Assembly: GCA_037447655.1 (NCBI GenBank)
Contig: JBBHKE010001559.1
Span: forward strand, 1 to 64,000
Direction: 5' to 3'
From: Zygnema cylindricum
Lineage: Eukaryota > Streptophyta > Zygnematophyceae > Zygnematales > Zygnemataceae
DNA length: 64,000 bases
The stretch's first letter is position 1. Each line of letters begins with the position of its first letter. Made by a program: the position numbers and the translations under genes. This document shows, one piece after another, positions 22,020-34,567 of the stretch. Under the pieces are notes generated by a model. That model was not told the DNA's origin. It made no database searches and saw only the letters and a list, made by a program, of their open reading frames with translations.

Positions 22020-25000
22020 AAGTTAGGTAACCATTATTGTTAGCGCTAACAGTATGTGTTATTTAGGTTACAATTCTTGTTATCGCTAACTGTTTGTGTA
22101 ATTTAGGTAACGATTCTTGTTATCGCTAACAGTTTGTGTAAGTTAGATAACCATTTTTGTTAGCTTTAACAGTTTGTGTTAGTTAGTTAAATATTCTTGT
22201 TATGGCTAACAATTTGTGTAATTTAGGTTACAATTGCTGTTATCGCAAACAATTAGTGTAATTTAGGTAACAATTCTTGTTATTGCTAAGTGTTTGTGTA
22301 ATTTAGTTAACAATTCTTACTATCGCTAACAGTGTGTGTAATTTAGGTAACAATTATTGTTATCGCTAACAGTTGGTGTAAGTTAGGTAAACATTCTTGA
22401 TATCGTTAACAGTTTGTGTAATTTAGGTAACAATTCCTGTAAGAGCTAACTGTTTGTGTAATTTCGGTAACAATTCTTGTTATCGTAAACTGTCTGAGTA
22501 ATTTAGGTAATAATTCTTGTTATCGTTAACAATTTGTGTAATTTAGATAACTAATCATGTTATCGCTTACAGTTTGTGTAATTCAGGTAACATTTTTGTT
22601 ATCGTTAACAGTTTGTAAAATTTAGGTAACAACTATTGTTATTGCTAACAGTTTCAGTAATTTAGGAAACAATTCTTGTTATCGCTAACAGTTTTTGTAA
22701 TTTAGGTATCAATTCTTGTTATCACTAACAGTTTGAGTAATTTAGGTAACAAAACTTGTTATCGCTAAAAGTTTGTGTAATTTAGGTAACAATTGTTGTT
22801 ATCGCTAATAGTTTGCGTAAATTAGGTAAGGATTCCCTGGTAGCGCAAACAGTTTGTGTAATCTAGGTAACAATTCTTGTTATCGCTAACTATTTGTGTA
22901 ATTTAGGGAAACAATTTGTTTAATTTAGGTTACAATTCTTGTTATCACTAACAGTTTGTGTAATTTAGATAACAATTCTTGTTTTTGCTATCAGTTTGTG
23001 TTATTTAGGTAACAATTCTTGTTAGCGCTAACGGTTTGCGTAAGTTAGGTAACGATTTCTGTTAGCGCAAATAGTTTGTGTAATTTAGATAACAAGTCTT
23101 GTTATCGCTAACAATTTGTGTAATTAAGGTTACAATTCTTGTTATTGCTAACAGTTGGTGAAAGTTACGTAACCATTCTTGTTAGCGCTAACAGTTTGTG
23201 CAAATTAGGTAACAATTCTTGTTATCCCTAACTGTTTGTGTAATTAAGGTAACAATTCTTGTTATCGCTAACAGTATGTGCAATTTAGGTAACAATTCTT
23301 GTTATCGCTAACAATTTGTAGAATTTTGGCACCAATTCCTGTTATCGCTAACAGTTTGTGTAAGTTACGAAACCATTCTTGTTAGCGCTAACAGTTTGTG
23401 CAAATTAGGTAACAATTCTTGTTATTGCTAACTGTTTGTGTAATTTAGTTGACAATTCTTATCATCGCTAACAGTGTGTTTAATTTAGGTAACAATTATT
23501 GTATCGCTAACATGTGTGTAATTTAGATAACAATTCTTGTAAGAGCTAACTGTTTCTGTAATTTCGGTAACAATTCTTGTTATCGTAAACTGTCTGAGTA
23601 ATTTAAGTAACAATTCTTGTTATCGCTAACAGTTTGTGTAATTTAGGTAACAATTCTTGTTATCGCTAACAATTTGTGTAATTTAGGTATCAATTCTTGT
23701 TATCCATAAGAGTTTGAGTAATTTAGGTAACAAATCTTGTTATCGCTAACAGTTTGTGTAATTTAGGAATCAATTCTTGTTATCCATATCAGTTTGAGTA
23801 ATTTAGGTAACAATTCTTGTTATCGCTAAAAGTTTGTGTAATTTAGGTAACCATTGTTGTTATCGCTAACAGTTTGTGTAAGTTAGGTAACCATTCTTGT
23901 TAGCGCTAATAGTTTCCGTAAGTTAGGTAAGGATTCTTGTTAGCGCAAACAGTTTGTGTAATTCAGGTAACAATTCTTGTTATCGCTAACTCTTTGTGTA
24001 ATTTAGATAACAATTCTTGTTATCGCTAGCTGTTTGTGTAATTTAGGTAACAATTCTTGTTAGCGCTAACAATTTGTGTAATTTAGGTTACAATTCTTGT
24101 TATTGCTAACAATTTGTTTAATTTAGGTAACAATTCTTGTTAACGCTAACAGTGATTGTAATTTAGGTAACAACTCTTGTTATCACTAACAGTTTGTGTA
24201 ATTTAGGTTACAATTCCTGTTAGCGCAAACAATTTGTGTAATTTAGATAACAATTCCTATTATCGCTAACTATTTATGTAATTTTGGTAACAATTCTTGT
24301 TATCACTAACAGTTTGTGTAAGTTAGATAACAATTCCCCATAGCGCTAACAGTTTGTGTAAGTAAGGCAACAATTCCTATTATCGCTAAAATTTTGTGTA
24401 AGTTAGGTAACCATTATTGTTAGCGCTAACTGTATGTGTAATTTAGGTTACAATTCTTGTTATCGCTAAGAGTTTGTGTAATTTAGGTAACAATTCTTGT
24501 TATCCCTAATTGTTTGTGTAATTTAGTTAATGATTCTTGTTATCACTAACAGTTTGTGTAAGTTAGGTAACCATTTTTGTTAGCGTTAACAGTTTGTGTT
24601 AGTTAGATAAAAATTATTGTTATGGCTAACAATTTGTGTAATTTAGGTTACAATTCATGTTATCGCTAATAATTAGTGTAATTTAGGTAAGAATTCTTGT
24701 TATCACTAACTGTTTGTGTAGTTTAGTTAACAATTCTTACTATTGCTAACAGTGTGTGTAATTTAGGTAACTATTATTGTTATCGCTAACATGTGTGTAA
24801 TTTAGGTAAGAATTCTTGTTATCGCTAACAGTTGGTGTAAGTTAGGTAAACATTCTTGATATCATTAACAATTTGTGTAATTTAGGTAACAATTCCTGTA
24901 AGAGCTAACTGTTTGTGTAATTTCGGTAACAATTCTTGTTATCGTAAACTCTTTGAGTAATTTAGGTAATAATCCTTGTTATCGCTAACAGTTTGTGTAA

Positions 25001-25030
25001 TTTAGAGAACTAATCATGTTATCGCTAACA
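22020..25030 (+). repeat. 2420-bp higher-order repeat in satellite B
   Basis: A series of rare variants occurs in the same order twice, 2420 bp apart: CAGTTTGTGTTAGTTAG at 22171 and 24591, then TTATGGCTAAC, AATTAGTGTAATTTAGG, TTCTTACTAT, GTTGGTGTAAGTTAGGTAAAC, GTAAGAGCTAACTG, AAACT(G/C)T(C/T)TGAG and AACTAATCATG. Parts of the same series return at ~23540, ~26530-26800, ~34080-34480 and ~43870-43990. These are higher-order units dispersed through the array. Confidence 0.8.
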
Positions 25031-28000
25031 GTTTATGTAATTTAGGTAACAATTCTTGTTATCGGTAACAGTTTGTAAAATTTAGGTAACAACTATTGTT
25101 ATCGCTAACAGTTTGAGTAATTTAGGTAACAATTCTTGTTATCACTAAGAGTTTATGTAATTTAGGTATCAATTCTTGTTATCACTAACAGTTTGAGTAA
25201 TTTAGGTAACAATTCTTCTTATCGATAAAATTTTGTGTAATTTAGGTAACCATTGTTGTTATCGCTAACAGTTTGTGTAAGTTAGGTTACCATTCTTGTT
25301 AGCTCTAACAGTTTGTGTAAGTTAGATAACCAATCTTGTTAGCGCTAACAGTTTGCGGAAGATAGGTAAGGATTCATGTTTGCGCAAACAGTTTGTGTAA
25401 TTTAGATATCTTTCAGATTATCGCTAACTGTTTGTGTAATTTAGGTTAACAATTTGTGTAATTTAGGTTACAATTCTTGTTATCGCTAACAGTTTATGTA
25501 ATTTAGATAACAATTTGTGTTATCGCTAATAGTTTGTGTAATTTAGGTAACAATTCTTGTTAGCGCTAACAGTTTGCGTAAGTTAGGTAACGACTCATGT
25601 TAGCGCAAACAGTTTGTGTAATTTAGATAATAATTCTTACTAGCGCTAATAATTTGTGTAATTTAGGTTATAATTCTTGTTATTGCTAACAGTTTGTGTA
25701 AATTAGGTAACAATTCATGTTAACGCTAATTGTGATTGTAATTTAGGTAACAATTCTTGTTATTTGCTAACAGTTTGTGTAAGTTAGGTAACCATTCTTG
25801 TTAGCGCTAACAGTTTGTGTAAGTTAGATAACCATTCTTGTTAGAGCTAACAGTTTGCGTAAGTTAGGTAAGGATTCCTGTTAGCGCAAACAGTTTGTGT
25901 AATTTAGATAACTATTCTTGTTATCGCTAACTTTTTGTGTAATTTAGGTAAACAATTTGTGTAATTTAGGTTACAATTCTTGTTATCGCTAACAGTTTGT
26001 GTAATATAGATTAAAACTCGTGTTATCGCTAACAGTTTGTGTAATTTAGGTAACAATTTTTGTTAGCGCTAACAGTTTGTGTAAGTTAGATAACCATTCT
26101 TGTTAGCGCTAACAGTTTACGTAAGCTAGGTAACGATTCATGTTAGCGCTGATAGTTTTTGTAATTAAGGTACAAATTCTTGTTATCGCTAACAGTTTGT
26201 GTAATTTCGGTAACCATTTGTGTTAGAGCTAACTGTTTGTGTAATTTTGATAACAAATCACGTAATCGCTAACAATTTGTGTAATTTAGGGAACAATTAT
26301 TTTTATCGCTAACAGTTTGTCTAAGTTAGGTAACAATTCCTGTTATCGGTAACAAATTATGTAAGCTAGGAAACAATTATCGTTATCGCTAAAATTTTGT
26401 GTAAATTAGGTAACCATTATAGTTAGCGCTAACACTTTGTGCAAATTAGGTGTCAATTCTTGTTATCGCTAACTGTTTGTGTAATTTAGGTAACAATTCT
26501 TGTTAACGATAAGAATTTGTGTAATTTAGGTAACAATTTTTGTTATCGTTAACATGTGTCTAATTTAGGTAACAATTCTTGTTATCGCTAATAGTTGGTG
26601 TAAGTTAGGTAAACATTGTTGATATCGTTAACAGTTTGTGTAATTTAGGTAACAATTCCTATAAGAGCTAACTGTTTGTTTTATTTCGGTAACAATTCTT
26701 GTTATCGTAAACTGTCTGAGTAATTTAGGTAACAATTCTTGTTATAACTAACAGTTTGTGTAATTTAGATAACTGATCATGTTATCGCTAACAGTTTATG
26801 TAATTTAGGTAACAATTCTTGTTATCGCTAACAGTTTTTTAAAATTTAGGTAACAACTATTGTTATCGCTAACAGTTTGAGTAATTTAGGTAACAATTCT
26901 TGTTATCGCTAAGAGTTTGTGTAATTTAGGTATCAATTCTTGTTATCACTAACAATTTGAGTAATTTAGGTAACAATTCTTCTTATCGCTAAAAGTTTGT
27001 GTAATTTAGGTAGCCATTGTTGTTATCGCTTACAGTTTGTGTAAGTTAGGGAACCATTCTTGTTAGCGCTCATAGTTTGTGTAAGTTAGATAACCATTCT
27101 TGTTAGCGCTAACAGTTTGCGTAAGTTAGGGAAGTATTCCAACAGTTTGTGTAATTTAGATAACTATTATTGTTATCGCTAACTGTTTGTGTAATCTAGG
27201 TAACAATTATTGTTATCGATAACTGTTTGTGTAATTTAGGTGAACAATTTTTGTAATTTAGCTTACAATTCATGTTATCGCTAACAATTTGTGTAATTTC
27301 GATAACAATTCGTGTTATCGCTAACAGTTTGTGTAATTTAGGTAACAATTCTTGGTAGCGCTAACAGTTTGTGAAATTTAGATAAAAATTCTTGTTATCG
27401 ATAACTGTTTGTGTAACTTAGGTAACAATTCTTGTTAGCGCTAACAGTTTGTGTAATTTAGGTAACAATTCTTGTTAGCGCTAGTAGTTTGTGTAATTTA
27501 GATAACAATTCTTGTTATCGCTAACAGTTTGTGTAATTTAGGTAACAATTCTTGTTATCGCTAACAGTTTGTGTAATTTAGGTAGTAATTCTTGTTAACG
27601 CTAACTGTGATTCTAATTTAGATAACAATTCTTGTTATCGCTAACAGTTTGTGTAATTTAGGTAACAATTCTTGTTATCGCTAAATGTTTGTGTAACTTA
27701 GGTCACCATTTTTGTTAGCGCTAAGAGTTTGGGTATTTTAGATAACAATTCTTGTTATCGAAAACTGTTTGAGTAATTTAGGTAACAATTCTTGTAAGCA
27801 TTAACAGTTTGTGTAAGTTAGGTAAAAAAAATTGTTATCGCTAATTGTTTGTGTAATCTAGGTCACAATTCTTATTAAAGCTAACAATTTGTGTAAATAG
27901 GTAACCATTCTTGTTTTCGCTAATAGTTTGTGTAATTTAGGTAACAATTCCTGTTATCTCTAACAGTTTGTAAAATTTCAATAACCATTCTTGTTAGAGC

Positions 28001-28639
28001 TAACTGTTTGTGTAATTTAGATAAAAAATCTTCTTATCGCTAACCATTTGTGTAAGTTAGGTAACAATTCATGTTATCGGTAACAGTTTATGTAAGTTAG
28101 GTAACAATTCTTGTTATCGCTAACAGTTTGTGTAATTTAGGTAACCATTATTGTTAGCGCTAACAGTTTGTGCAAACTAGGTATCAATTCTTGTTATCGC
28201 TAATTGTTTGTGTAATTTAGGAAACAATTCTTGTTATCGCTTATAGTTTGTGTAAGTTCGGTAACCATTTTTGTTAGCGCTAATAGTTTATGTACTTAAG
28301 GTAACATTTCCAGTTATCGCTAATTGTTTGTGTAAGTTAGGTAACCATTATTGTTAGGCTAACAGTTTGTGTACTTTAGGTAACAATTCCTCTTAGCGCT
28401 AACTGTTTGTGTAATTTAGGTAACAATTCATGTTATCGCTAACAGTTTGCGTAAAATAGGTAACAATTTCTGTTATCGCAAACAGTTTGTGTAAGTTACG
28501 TAACAATTTTTGTTATCGCTAACTGTTTGTGTAATTTAGGTATCAATTCTTGTTATCGCTAAGAGTTTGTGTAATTTAGGTAACAATTCTTGTTATCGCT
28601 TATAATTTGTGTAAGTTAGGTAACCATTTTTGTTAGCGT

Positions 28640-29400
28640 TAACAATTTGTGTAAGTTAGATAACAATTCATGTTAGCGCAAACAGTTTGTGTAAGTTAGA
28701 TAACAATTCATGTAATCGCTAACAATTTGTGTGATTTAGGTTATAATTCTTGTTAGCGCAAACAGTTTGTGTAATTTAGATAACAATTTTTGTTATCGCT
28801 AATAGTTTGTGTAATTTAGGTAACAGTTCTTGTTATCGCTAACAGTTTATGTAATTTAGGTGACAATTCGTGTTAGTAGATACAGATGTTTAATTTAGAT
28901 AACAATTCTTGTTATCGCTAACTGTTAGTGTAATTTAGGTCACAATTCTTGTTTTTGCTAACAGTTTGTGTAATTTAGGTAAGAATTCTTGTTATCGCTA
29001 ATAGTTTGTGTAAGTTAGGAAAGAATTCATGTTAGGGCTAATAGTTAGTGTAATTTAGGTAATAATTCTTGTTATTGCTACCAGTTTGTGTAAGTTAAGT
29101 GACATTTCCTGTTATCGCTAACAATTTGTGTAAGTAAGGTAAACATTATTCTTAGCGCTAACAATTTGTGTAAGTTAGATAACAATTCATGTTAGCGCAA
29201 ATAGTTTGTGTAAGTTAGATAACAATTCATGTAATCGCTAACAGTTTGTGTGATTTAGGTAATAATTCCTGTTAGCGCAAATAGTTTGTGTAATTTAGAT
29301 AACAATTTTTGTTATCGCTAATAGTTTGTGTAATTTAGGTAACAGTTCTTGTTATCGCTAACAATTTGTGTAATTTAGGTAACAATTCTTGTTATCGCTG
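28640..29400 (+). repeat. ~520-bp duplication in satellite B
   Basis: The variant series TTAGATAACAATTCATG, TGTAATCGCTAAC, GTGATTTAGG and GTTAGCGCAAA(C/T)AG occurs at ~28660-28860 and again at ~29180-29380. The marker TGTAATCGCT is at 28711 and 29230, an offset of 519 bp or thirteen units. Confidence 0.75.
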
Positions 29401-29939
29401 ACATTTTGTGTAATTTAGGTAACAATCCTTTTATCGCTAACAGTTTGTGTGAGTTAGGTAAGCATTTTTGTTAGCGCTAACAGTTTGTGTAAGTTAGATA
29501 ACAATTCCTGTTATCGCTAACAGTTTAAAAAAGTTAGGAAACAATTTCTGTTAGTGCAAACTGTTTGTGTAATTTAGATAACAATTTTTGTTATCGCTAA
29601 CAGTTTGTGTAATTTAGGAATCAATTCTTGTTATCGCTAATTGTTTGTGTAATTTAGGTAACAATTCATGTTATCGTTTATAATAGGTGTAAGTTAGGTA
29701 ACAACTCATGTTATCGCTAACAGTTTCCGTAACTTAGGTTACAATTCTTGTGAGCGCTTACTATTTGTGTAATGTAGGTAACAATTCTTGTTATCGCTAA
29801 CAGTTTCTGTACGTTAGGTGACAATTCCTGTTATCGCAAAGAGTTTGTGTAATTGAGATAACAATTCTTGTTATCGCTAACTATTTGTGTAATTTAGGTA
29901 ACAATTCTTGTTATCGTTAACAGTTTGTGTAATTCAGGT

Positions 29940-30900
29940 AACAATTCCAGTTAACTGTATGTATTATTTAGGTAACAAATCCTGTTAACGCAAATAGTTT
30001 GTGTAATTTAGATAACAATTACACTTATCGCTAACAGTTTTTGTAATTTAGGTAACAATTCTTGTTAACGATGAGTGTTTGTGTAATATAGGTAACCATT
30101 TTGTTAGCGCTTACAATTTGTGTAAGTTAGTAAAACAAATCCTATTACAGCTAACTGTTTGTATAAGTTAGGTAACAATCCATGTTAGCGCAAACAGTTT
30201 GTGTAATTAAAATAACAATTCTTATTATAGCAAACTATTTTTGTAATTTAGGTAACAATTCTTGATCGCTTAACACCTCAAAGTTAGGTAACAATTCCTG
30301 CTATTGCATTTTTCAGAATTTAGGTAACTATTCATAATACTTACTATTTGTGTAATTTGGATAACAATTTTGCTATCGCTATCGGTTTTAATTTAGGTAA
30401 CAATTTGTTATTGCAATACTTGTGTGGTTAGGTAACCATTATTGCTAGCTGCACAACCGTAAGCAGGGTAACACCCATGCTAGTGCAAACAATTGCGGGT
30501 ACCTTATAACGCTATCGGCAATTTCCTCAGAATTTAGGTAACCATTCTTTGCTGCCATCACTTGGTAATTTAGATAACAATTCATCGCTATCGCCATCCT
30601 GCTTCAGTAATTTAGGTACAACATGTTATAGCTAATAATTTGTGTAATTTAGGTAACAATTAGTGTTATCGCTAAAAGTTTGTGTAAGTTAGGTAACCAT
30701 TCTTGTAATCGCTAACTGTATGTATTATTTAGGTAACAATTCCTGTTAGCGCAAACAATTTGTGTAATTTAGATAACAATTACACTTATCGCTAACAGTT
30801 TGTGTAATTTAGGTAACAATTCTTGTTAACGATGAGTGTTTGTGTAATATAGGTAACCATTTTTGTTAGCGCTAACAATTTGTGTAAGTTAGTAAAACAA
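29940..30900 (+). repeat. 761-bp offset duplication flanking a disordered stretch
   Basis: The markers CTGTATGTATTATTTAGG, TTACACTTATCGC, GATGAGTGTTTGTGTAATAT and TTAGTAAAACAAATCC occur at ~29955-30155 and again at ~30715-30910. GATGAGTG is at 30070 and 30831. The copies lie on either side of the disordered stretch at 30264-30625. Confidence 0.78.
30264..30625. other. Second disordered stretch in satellite B
   Basis: About 360 bp where unit fragments are broken by GC-richer, indel-laden text (for example CACCTCAAAG, CTGCACAACCGTAAGCAGGG, CGGGTACCTTATAACGC). Clean 40-bp periodicity resumes near 30630. It resembles 18062-18310 in character and likewise sits between two duplicated blocks. Confidence 0.6.
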
Positions 30901-32164
30901 ATCCTATTATCGCTATCAGTTTGTGTAAGTTAGGTTAGCATTCTTGTTAGCGCTAACAGTTTGTGTAAGTTAGATAACAATTCTTGTTATCGCTAACTGT
31001 TTGTGTAATTTAGGAAACAATTCTTGTTATCGCTAACTATTTGTGTAACTTAGGTAACCATTTTTGTTAGCGCTTACAGTTTGTGTAATTTAGAAAACAA
31101 TTCTTATTATCGTTAACAATTTGTGTAGTTTAGCTAACAATTCTAGATATTGCTAACAGTTTGTGTAACTTAGGTAACCATTCTTGTTAGCGCTTATAGT
31201 TTGTATCATTTAGATAACAATTCCTATTATTGCTAACTATTTGTATAAGTTAGGTAACAATCCATGTTAGCGCAAACAGTTTGTGTAATTAAAATATTAA
31301 TTTTTGTTATCGCAAACTGTTTTTGTAATTTAGGTAACAATCCCTGTTAGCTCAAACAGTTTGTGTAATTAAAAAAACAATTCTTGTTATAGCAAACTGT
31401 TTTTGTAATTTAGGTAACAATTCTTGTTATCGCTAACAATTTGTGTAAGTTAGGTAGCAATTCCTGTTAACACTAACATTTTGTGTAAGTTAGGTAAGAA
31501 TACCTGTTAGCGCTAACAGTTTGCGTAAGTTAGGTAACAATTCCTGTTAGCGCAAACAGTTTATGTAATTTAGATAACAATTCCTGTTATCGCTAACTAT
31601 TTGTGAAATTTAGGTAACAATTCTTGTTATCGCTAACTGTTTGTGTAATTTAGGTAACAATTCTTGTAAGCGCTAACAATTTCTGTAATTTAGGTAAAAT
31701 CCTGATATCGCTAACAGTTTGTGAAATTTAGGTAACAATTCTTCTTATCGCTAACTGTTTGTGTAATTTAGGTAACAATTCTTCTTATCGCTAACAGTTT
31801 GTGTAATTTAGGTAAGAATTTTAATTTCTGCTAACAATTGGTGTAATTTAGATAACAATTTTTCTTATCGCTAACAGTTTGTGTAATTTAGGTAACAATT
31901 CTTGTTATCACTAACAGTTTGTGTAACTTAGGTAACCATTCTTGTAAGCGGTGTTGGAATTCAAGTATTTTCTAGGTCTAGAGATTGCAAAATAAAAAGC
32001 AAAATAGTAGATATTGACAGCCTGCCTCTAACTCCTCCTCAAGTCCCCACACTTGTCGCAGTCACTGAAGACTGAAGGAGGAGTTAGCCATGGCTGCCTG
32101 TGCTGTCTAGAGGGAGACAGACAGTTGTTTTATAGGGGGTTTTCTGTAAAAGATAGTTTCGCTA

Positions 32165-32235
32165 GGTCCAGGATTTGATCCTGGTACCTGCCACTTGCCA
32201 AATCGACAATAGCCGGTAGTCTTATCCAGAGAGTC
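32165..32235 (-). ncRNA. tRNA-like (pol III promoter-like) segment, copy 1
   Basis: On the minus strand CTCTGGATAAGAC resembles a tRNA A-box/D-arm. After ~37 nt CCAGGATCAAATCCTGG forms a T-arm-like hairpin with a 5-bp stem and 7-nt loop, and it contains a B-box-like GATCAAATCC. The spacing fits a tRNA-derived promoter. No clean anticodon stem is visible, so it is a tRNA relic or SINE head and not a working tRNA gene. Confidence 0.5.
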
Positions 32236-32326
32236 TTAATTGTATTAGATATTAAGAGGTATGATATTTATTTAAATAGTTACTATAAGAATAATTCATT
32301 TAACTAGAACTATATGGATACTGCAT

Positions 32327-32336
32327 NNNNNNNNNN
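32327..32336. other. Assembly gap (10 N)
   Basis: Ten N bases, a placeholder length. The sequence just right of the gap (TAACAATGGATTGAATATG) matches the 40-bp repeat C seen beside the other gap at 44780, so the gap may hide a tandem array of repeat C. Confidence 0.98.
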
Positions 32337-32550
32337 TAACAATGGATTGAATATGTTTGACAATCGCTATTGACATCTTTGATTACCAAAATAATCATAA
32401 AAGATCCAGACTTTTCTTTATATCTTCAGCCAATTTCTCAGTGACTGCGACAAGTTTGAGAGTTGGAGAGAGAAGTTAGAGATAGACTGCCTCGACTTCT
32501 ATATTTCTTTTCAGACCTAGAAAATACTAATAAAACCATTAGTTTCTACA

Positions 32551-34567
32551 GTTATCGCTAACAGTTTGTATAAGTTAGGTAACAATACATGTTATCGCTA
32601 ACAATTTGTATAAGTTATGTATCAATTGTTGTTATCGCTAACAGTTTGTGCAATTTAGGAAACAATTCCTGTTATCTCTACATATTTGTGTAATTAAGGT
32701 AAGAATTCCTGTTATCGCTAACAGTTTGTGTAATTTAGGAAACAATTCTTACTATCGCTAACTGTTTGTGTAATTTAGGTAACAATTCTTGTTATCGCTA
32801 ACAGTTTTTAAAATTTAGGTGACAATTCTTGTTATCGCTAACACTTTCACTAATTTAGGTAGCAATTTCTTATTATCGCTAACTGTTTTTATAATTTAGG
32901 TAACAATTCCTGTTATTGCTAACTGTTTGTGTAATTTAGGTAACAATTATTGTTATCGCTAACAGTTTGAGTAATTTAGGTAACAATTATTGTTATCGCT
33001 AATAGTTTGTGTAAGTTAGATAACAATTCCTGATAGCGCTAACAGTTTGTGTAAGTAAGGCACCAATTCCTGTTATCGCTAACAGTTTGTGTAAGTTAGG
33101 TAACTATTATTTTCAGCGCTAACAGTATGTGTAATTTAGGTTACATTTCTTGTTATTGCTAACAGTTTGTGTAATTTAGGTAACAATTCTTGTTATCGCT
33201 AACTGTTTGTGTAATTTAGGTTATGATTCTTGTTATTGCTAACAGTTTGTGTAAGTTAGGTAACCATTCTTGTTAGCGCTAACTGTTTGTGCAAATTAGG
33301 TAACAATTCTTGTAACCGCTAACTATTTGTGTAATTTATTACAATTCTTGTTAACGCTAAACGTTTGTGTAATTTAGGTAACAATTCTTGTTATCGATAA
33401 TAGTTTGTGTAAGTTAGGTAACCATTATTGTTAGGCAACAGTTTGTGCAATTTAGGTAATAATTCTTGTTATCGCTAACAATTTGTGTAATTTAGGTAAA
33501 AATTCCTGTTATCGCTAAATGTTTGTGTAATTTAGGTAACAATTTTTGTTATCGCTAACAGTTTGTATAAGTTAGGTAACAATACCTGTTATCGCTAACA
33601 GTTTGTATAAGTTAGGTCTCAATTCTTGTTATCGCCAACAGTTTGTGTAATTTAGGAAACAATTCTTGTTATCGCTAAATCTTAATGTAATTTAGGTAAC
33701 ATTTCTTGTTATCTCTAACTGTTTGTGTAATTTAGGTTATAAATCTTGTTATCGCTAGCTATTTGTGTAATATAGGTTATAAATTTTGTTATCGCCAACA
33801 TTTTGTGTGTATTAGGTAACAATTTTTGTTATCGCTAACTCTTTGTGTAATTTAGATAACAAATCATGCTATCGCTAATAGTTTGTGTAATTTAGGTAAC
33901 AATTCCTGTTATCGCTAACAGTTTGTGTAAGTTAGGTAACCATTTTTGTTAGCGTTAACAGTTTGTGTAAGTTAGATAATAGTTCCCGATAGCGCTAACA
34001 GTTTGTGTAAGTAAGGCACCAATTCCTCTTATCGTTAACAGTTTGTGTAAGTTAGGTAACGATTATTGTTAGCGCTAACAGTATGTGTAATTTAGGTTAC
34101 AATTCTTGTTATCGCTAACAATTAGTGTAATTTAGGTAACAATTCTTGTTATCGCTAACTTTTTGTGTAATTTAGTTAACAATTCTTACTATCGCTAACA
34201 GTGTGTGTAATTTAGGTAACAATTATTGTTATCGCTAACATGTGTGTAATTAAGGTAACAATTCCTGTTATCGCTAACAGTTGGTGTAAGTAAGGTAAAC
34301 ATTCTTAATATCGTTAACAGTGTCTCTAATTAAGGTAACAATTCTTGTAAGAGCTTACTGTTTGTGTAATTTCGGTAACAATTCTTGTTATCGTAAAGTG
34401 TCTGAGTAATTTAGGTAACAATTTTTGTTATCGCTAACAGTTTGTAAAATTTAGGTAACAACTATTGTTATCGCTAACAGTTTGAGTAATTTAGGTAACA
34501 ATTCTTGTTATTGCTAACAGTTTGTGTAATTTAGGTATCAATTCTTGTTATCACTAACAGTTTGAGT
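32551..34567 (+). repeat. Satellite B array
   Basis: About 50 contiguous 40-bp units, forward. It includes a variant series (GGTTATAAATCTTG, CATTTTGTGTGTATTAGG, AACTCTTTGTG, AACAAATCATGC at ~33725-33870) also found at ~21650-21770, ~43510-43640 and ~45850-45990. The last five bases, TGAGT, are the left target-site duplication of the following element. Confidence 0.95.

Larger units (their letters stand above)
16000..31951 (+). repeat. Satellite B array, 40-bp unit, main block
   Basis: About 400 tandem copies of a 40-bp unit, built from GTTTGTGTAATTTAGGTAAC plus AATTCTTGTTATCGCTAACA. Two linked unit types recur: type 1 (AATTTAGGTAACAATTC...TTATCGC) and type 2 (AAGTTAGGTAACCATT...TTAGCGC). Type 2 contains the perfect 12-bp palindrome GTTAGCGCTAAC. 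Units are contiguous without unique spacers. Longer blocks are duplicated inside the array and are listed separately. No gene or other element is seen over these 16 kb. Confidence 0.96.
31952..32550. mobile_element. Inverted-repeat element with tRNA-like core, copy 1
   Basis: A ~600-bp insertion in satellite B with edges TGTTGGAATTC and TTTCTACA. A perfect 16-bp inverted pair AGTATTTTCTAGGTCT / AGACCTAGAAAATACT lies at 31964-31979 and 32513-32528. A longer, imperfect inverted similarity extends inward on both sides, including CTCTAACT(C/T)CTC and ACTTGTCGCAGTCACTGA (32044-32071, and inverted at 32437-32490). Inside are a tRNA-like segment on the minus strand and, after a 10-N gap, one copy of the repeat AACAATGGATTGAAT. 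No coding frame and no convincing target-site duplication is seen. The class is uncertain: fold-back DNA element, TRIM or SINE-related. Confidence 0.6.

Noticed and set aside
16000-31951. 40-bp direct repeats resembling a CRISPR array
   Set aside because: The units are contiguous with no unique spacers, and the surroundings are eukaryotic retrotransposons. It is a satellite.
32165-32235. Functional tRNA gene
   Set aside because: A- and B-box-like parts and a T-arm hairpin are present, but no clean anticodon or acceptor stem; kept only as tRNA-like.
31943-32559. Possible 8-9 bp target-site duplication of the inverted-repeat element (GTAAGCGG versus GTTATCGC)
   Set aside because: Only about 5 of 8 bases match, and the resemblance is expected because both flanks are satellite B at a similar unit position.
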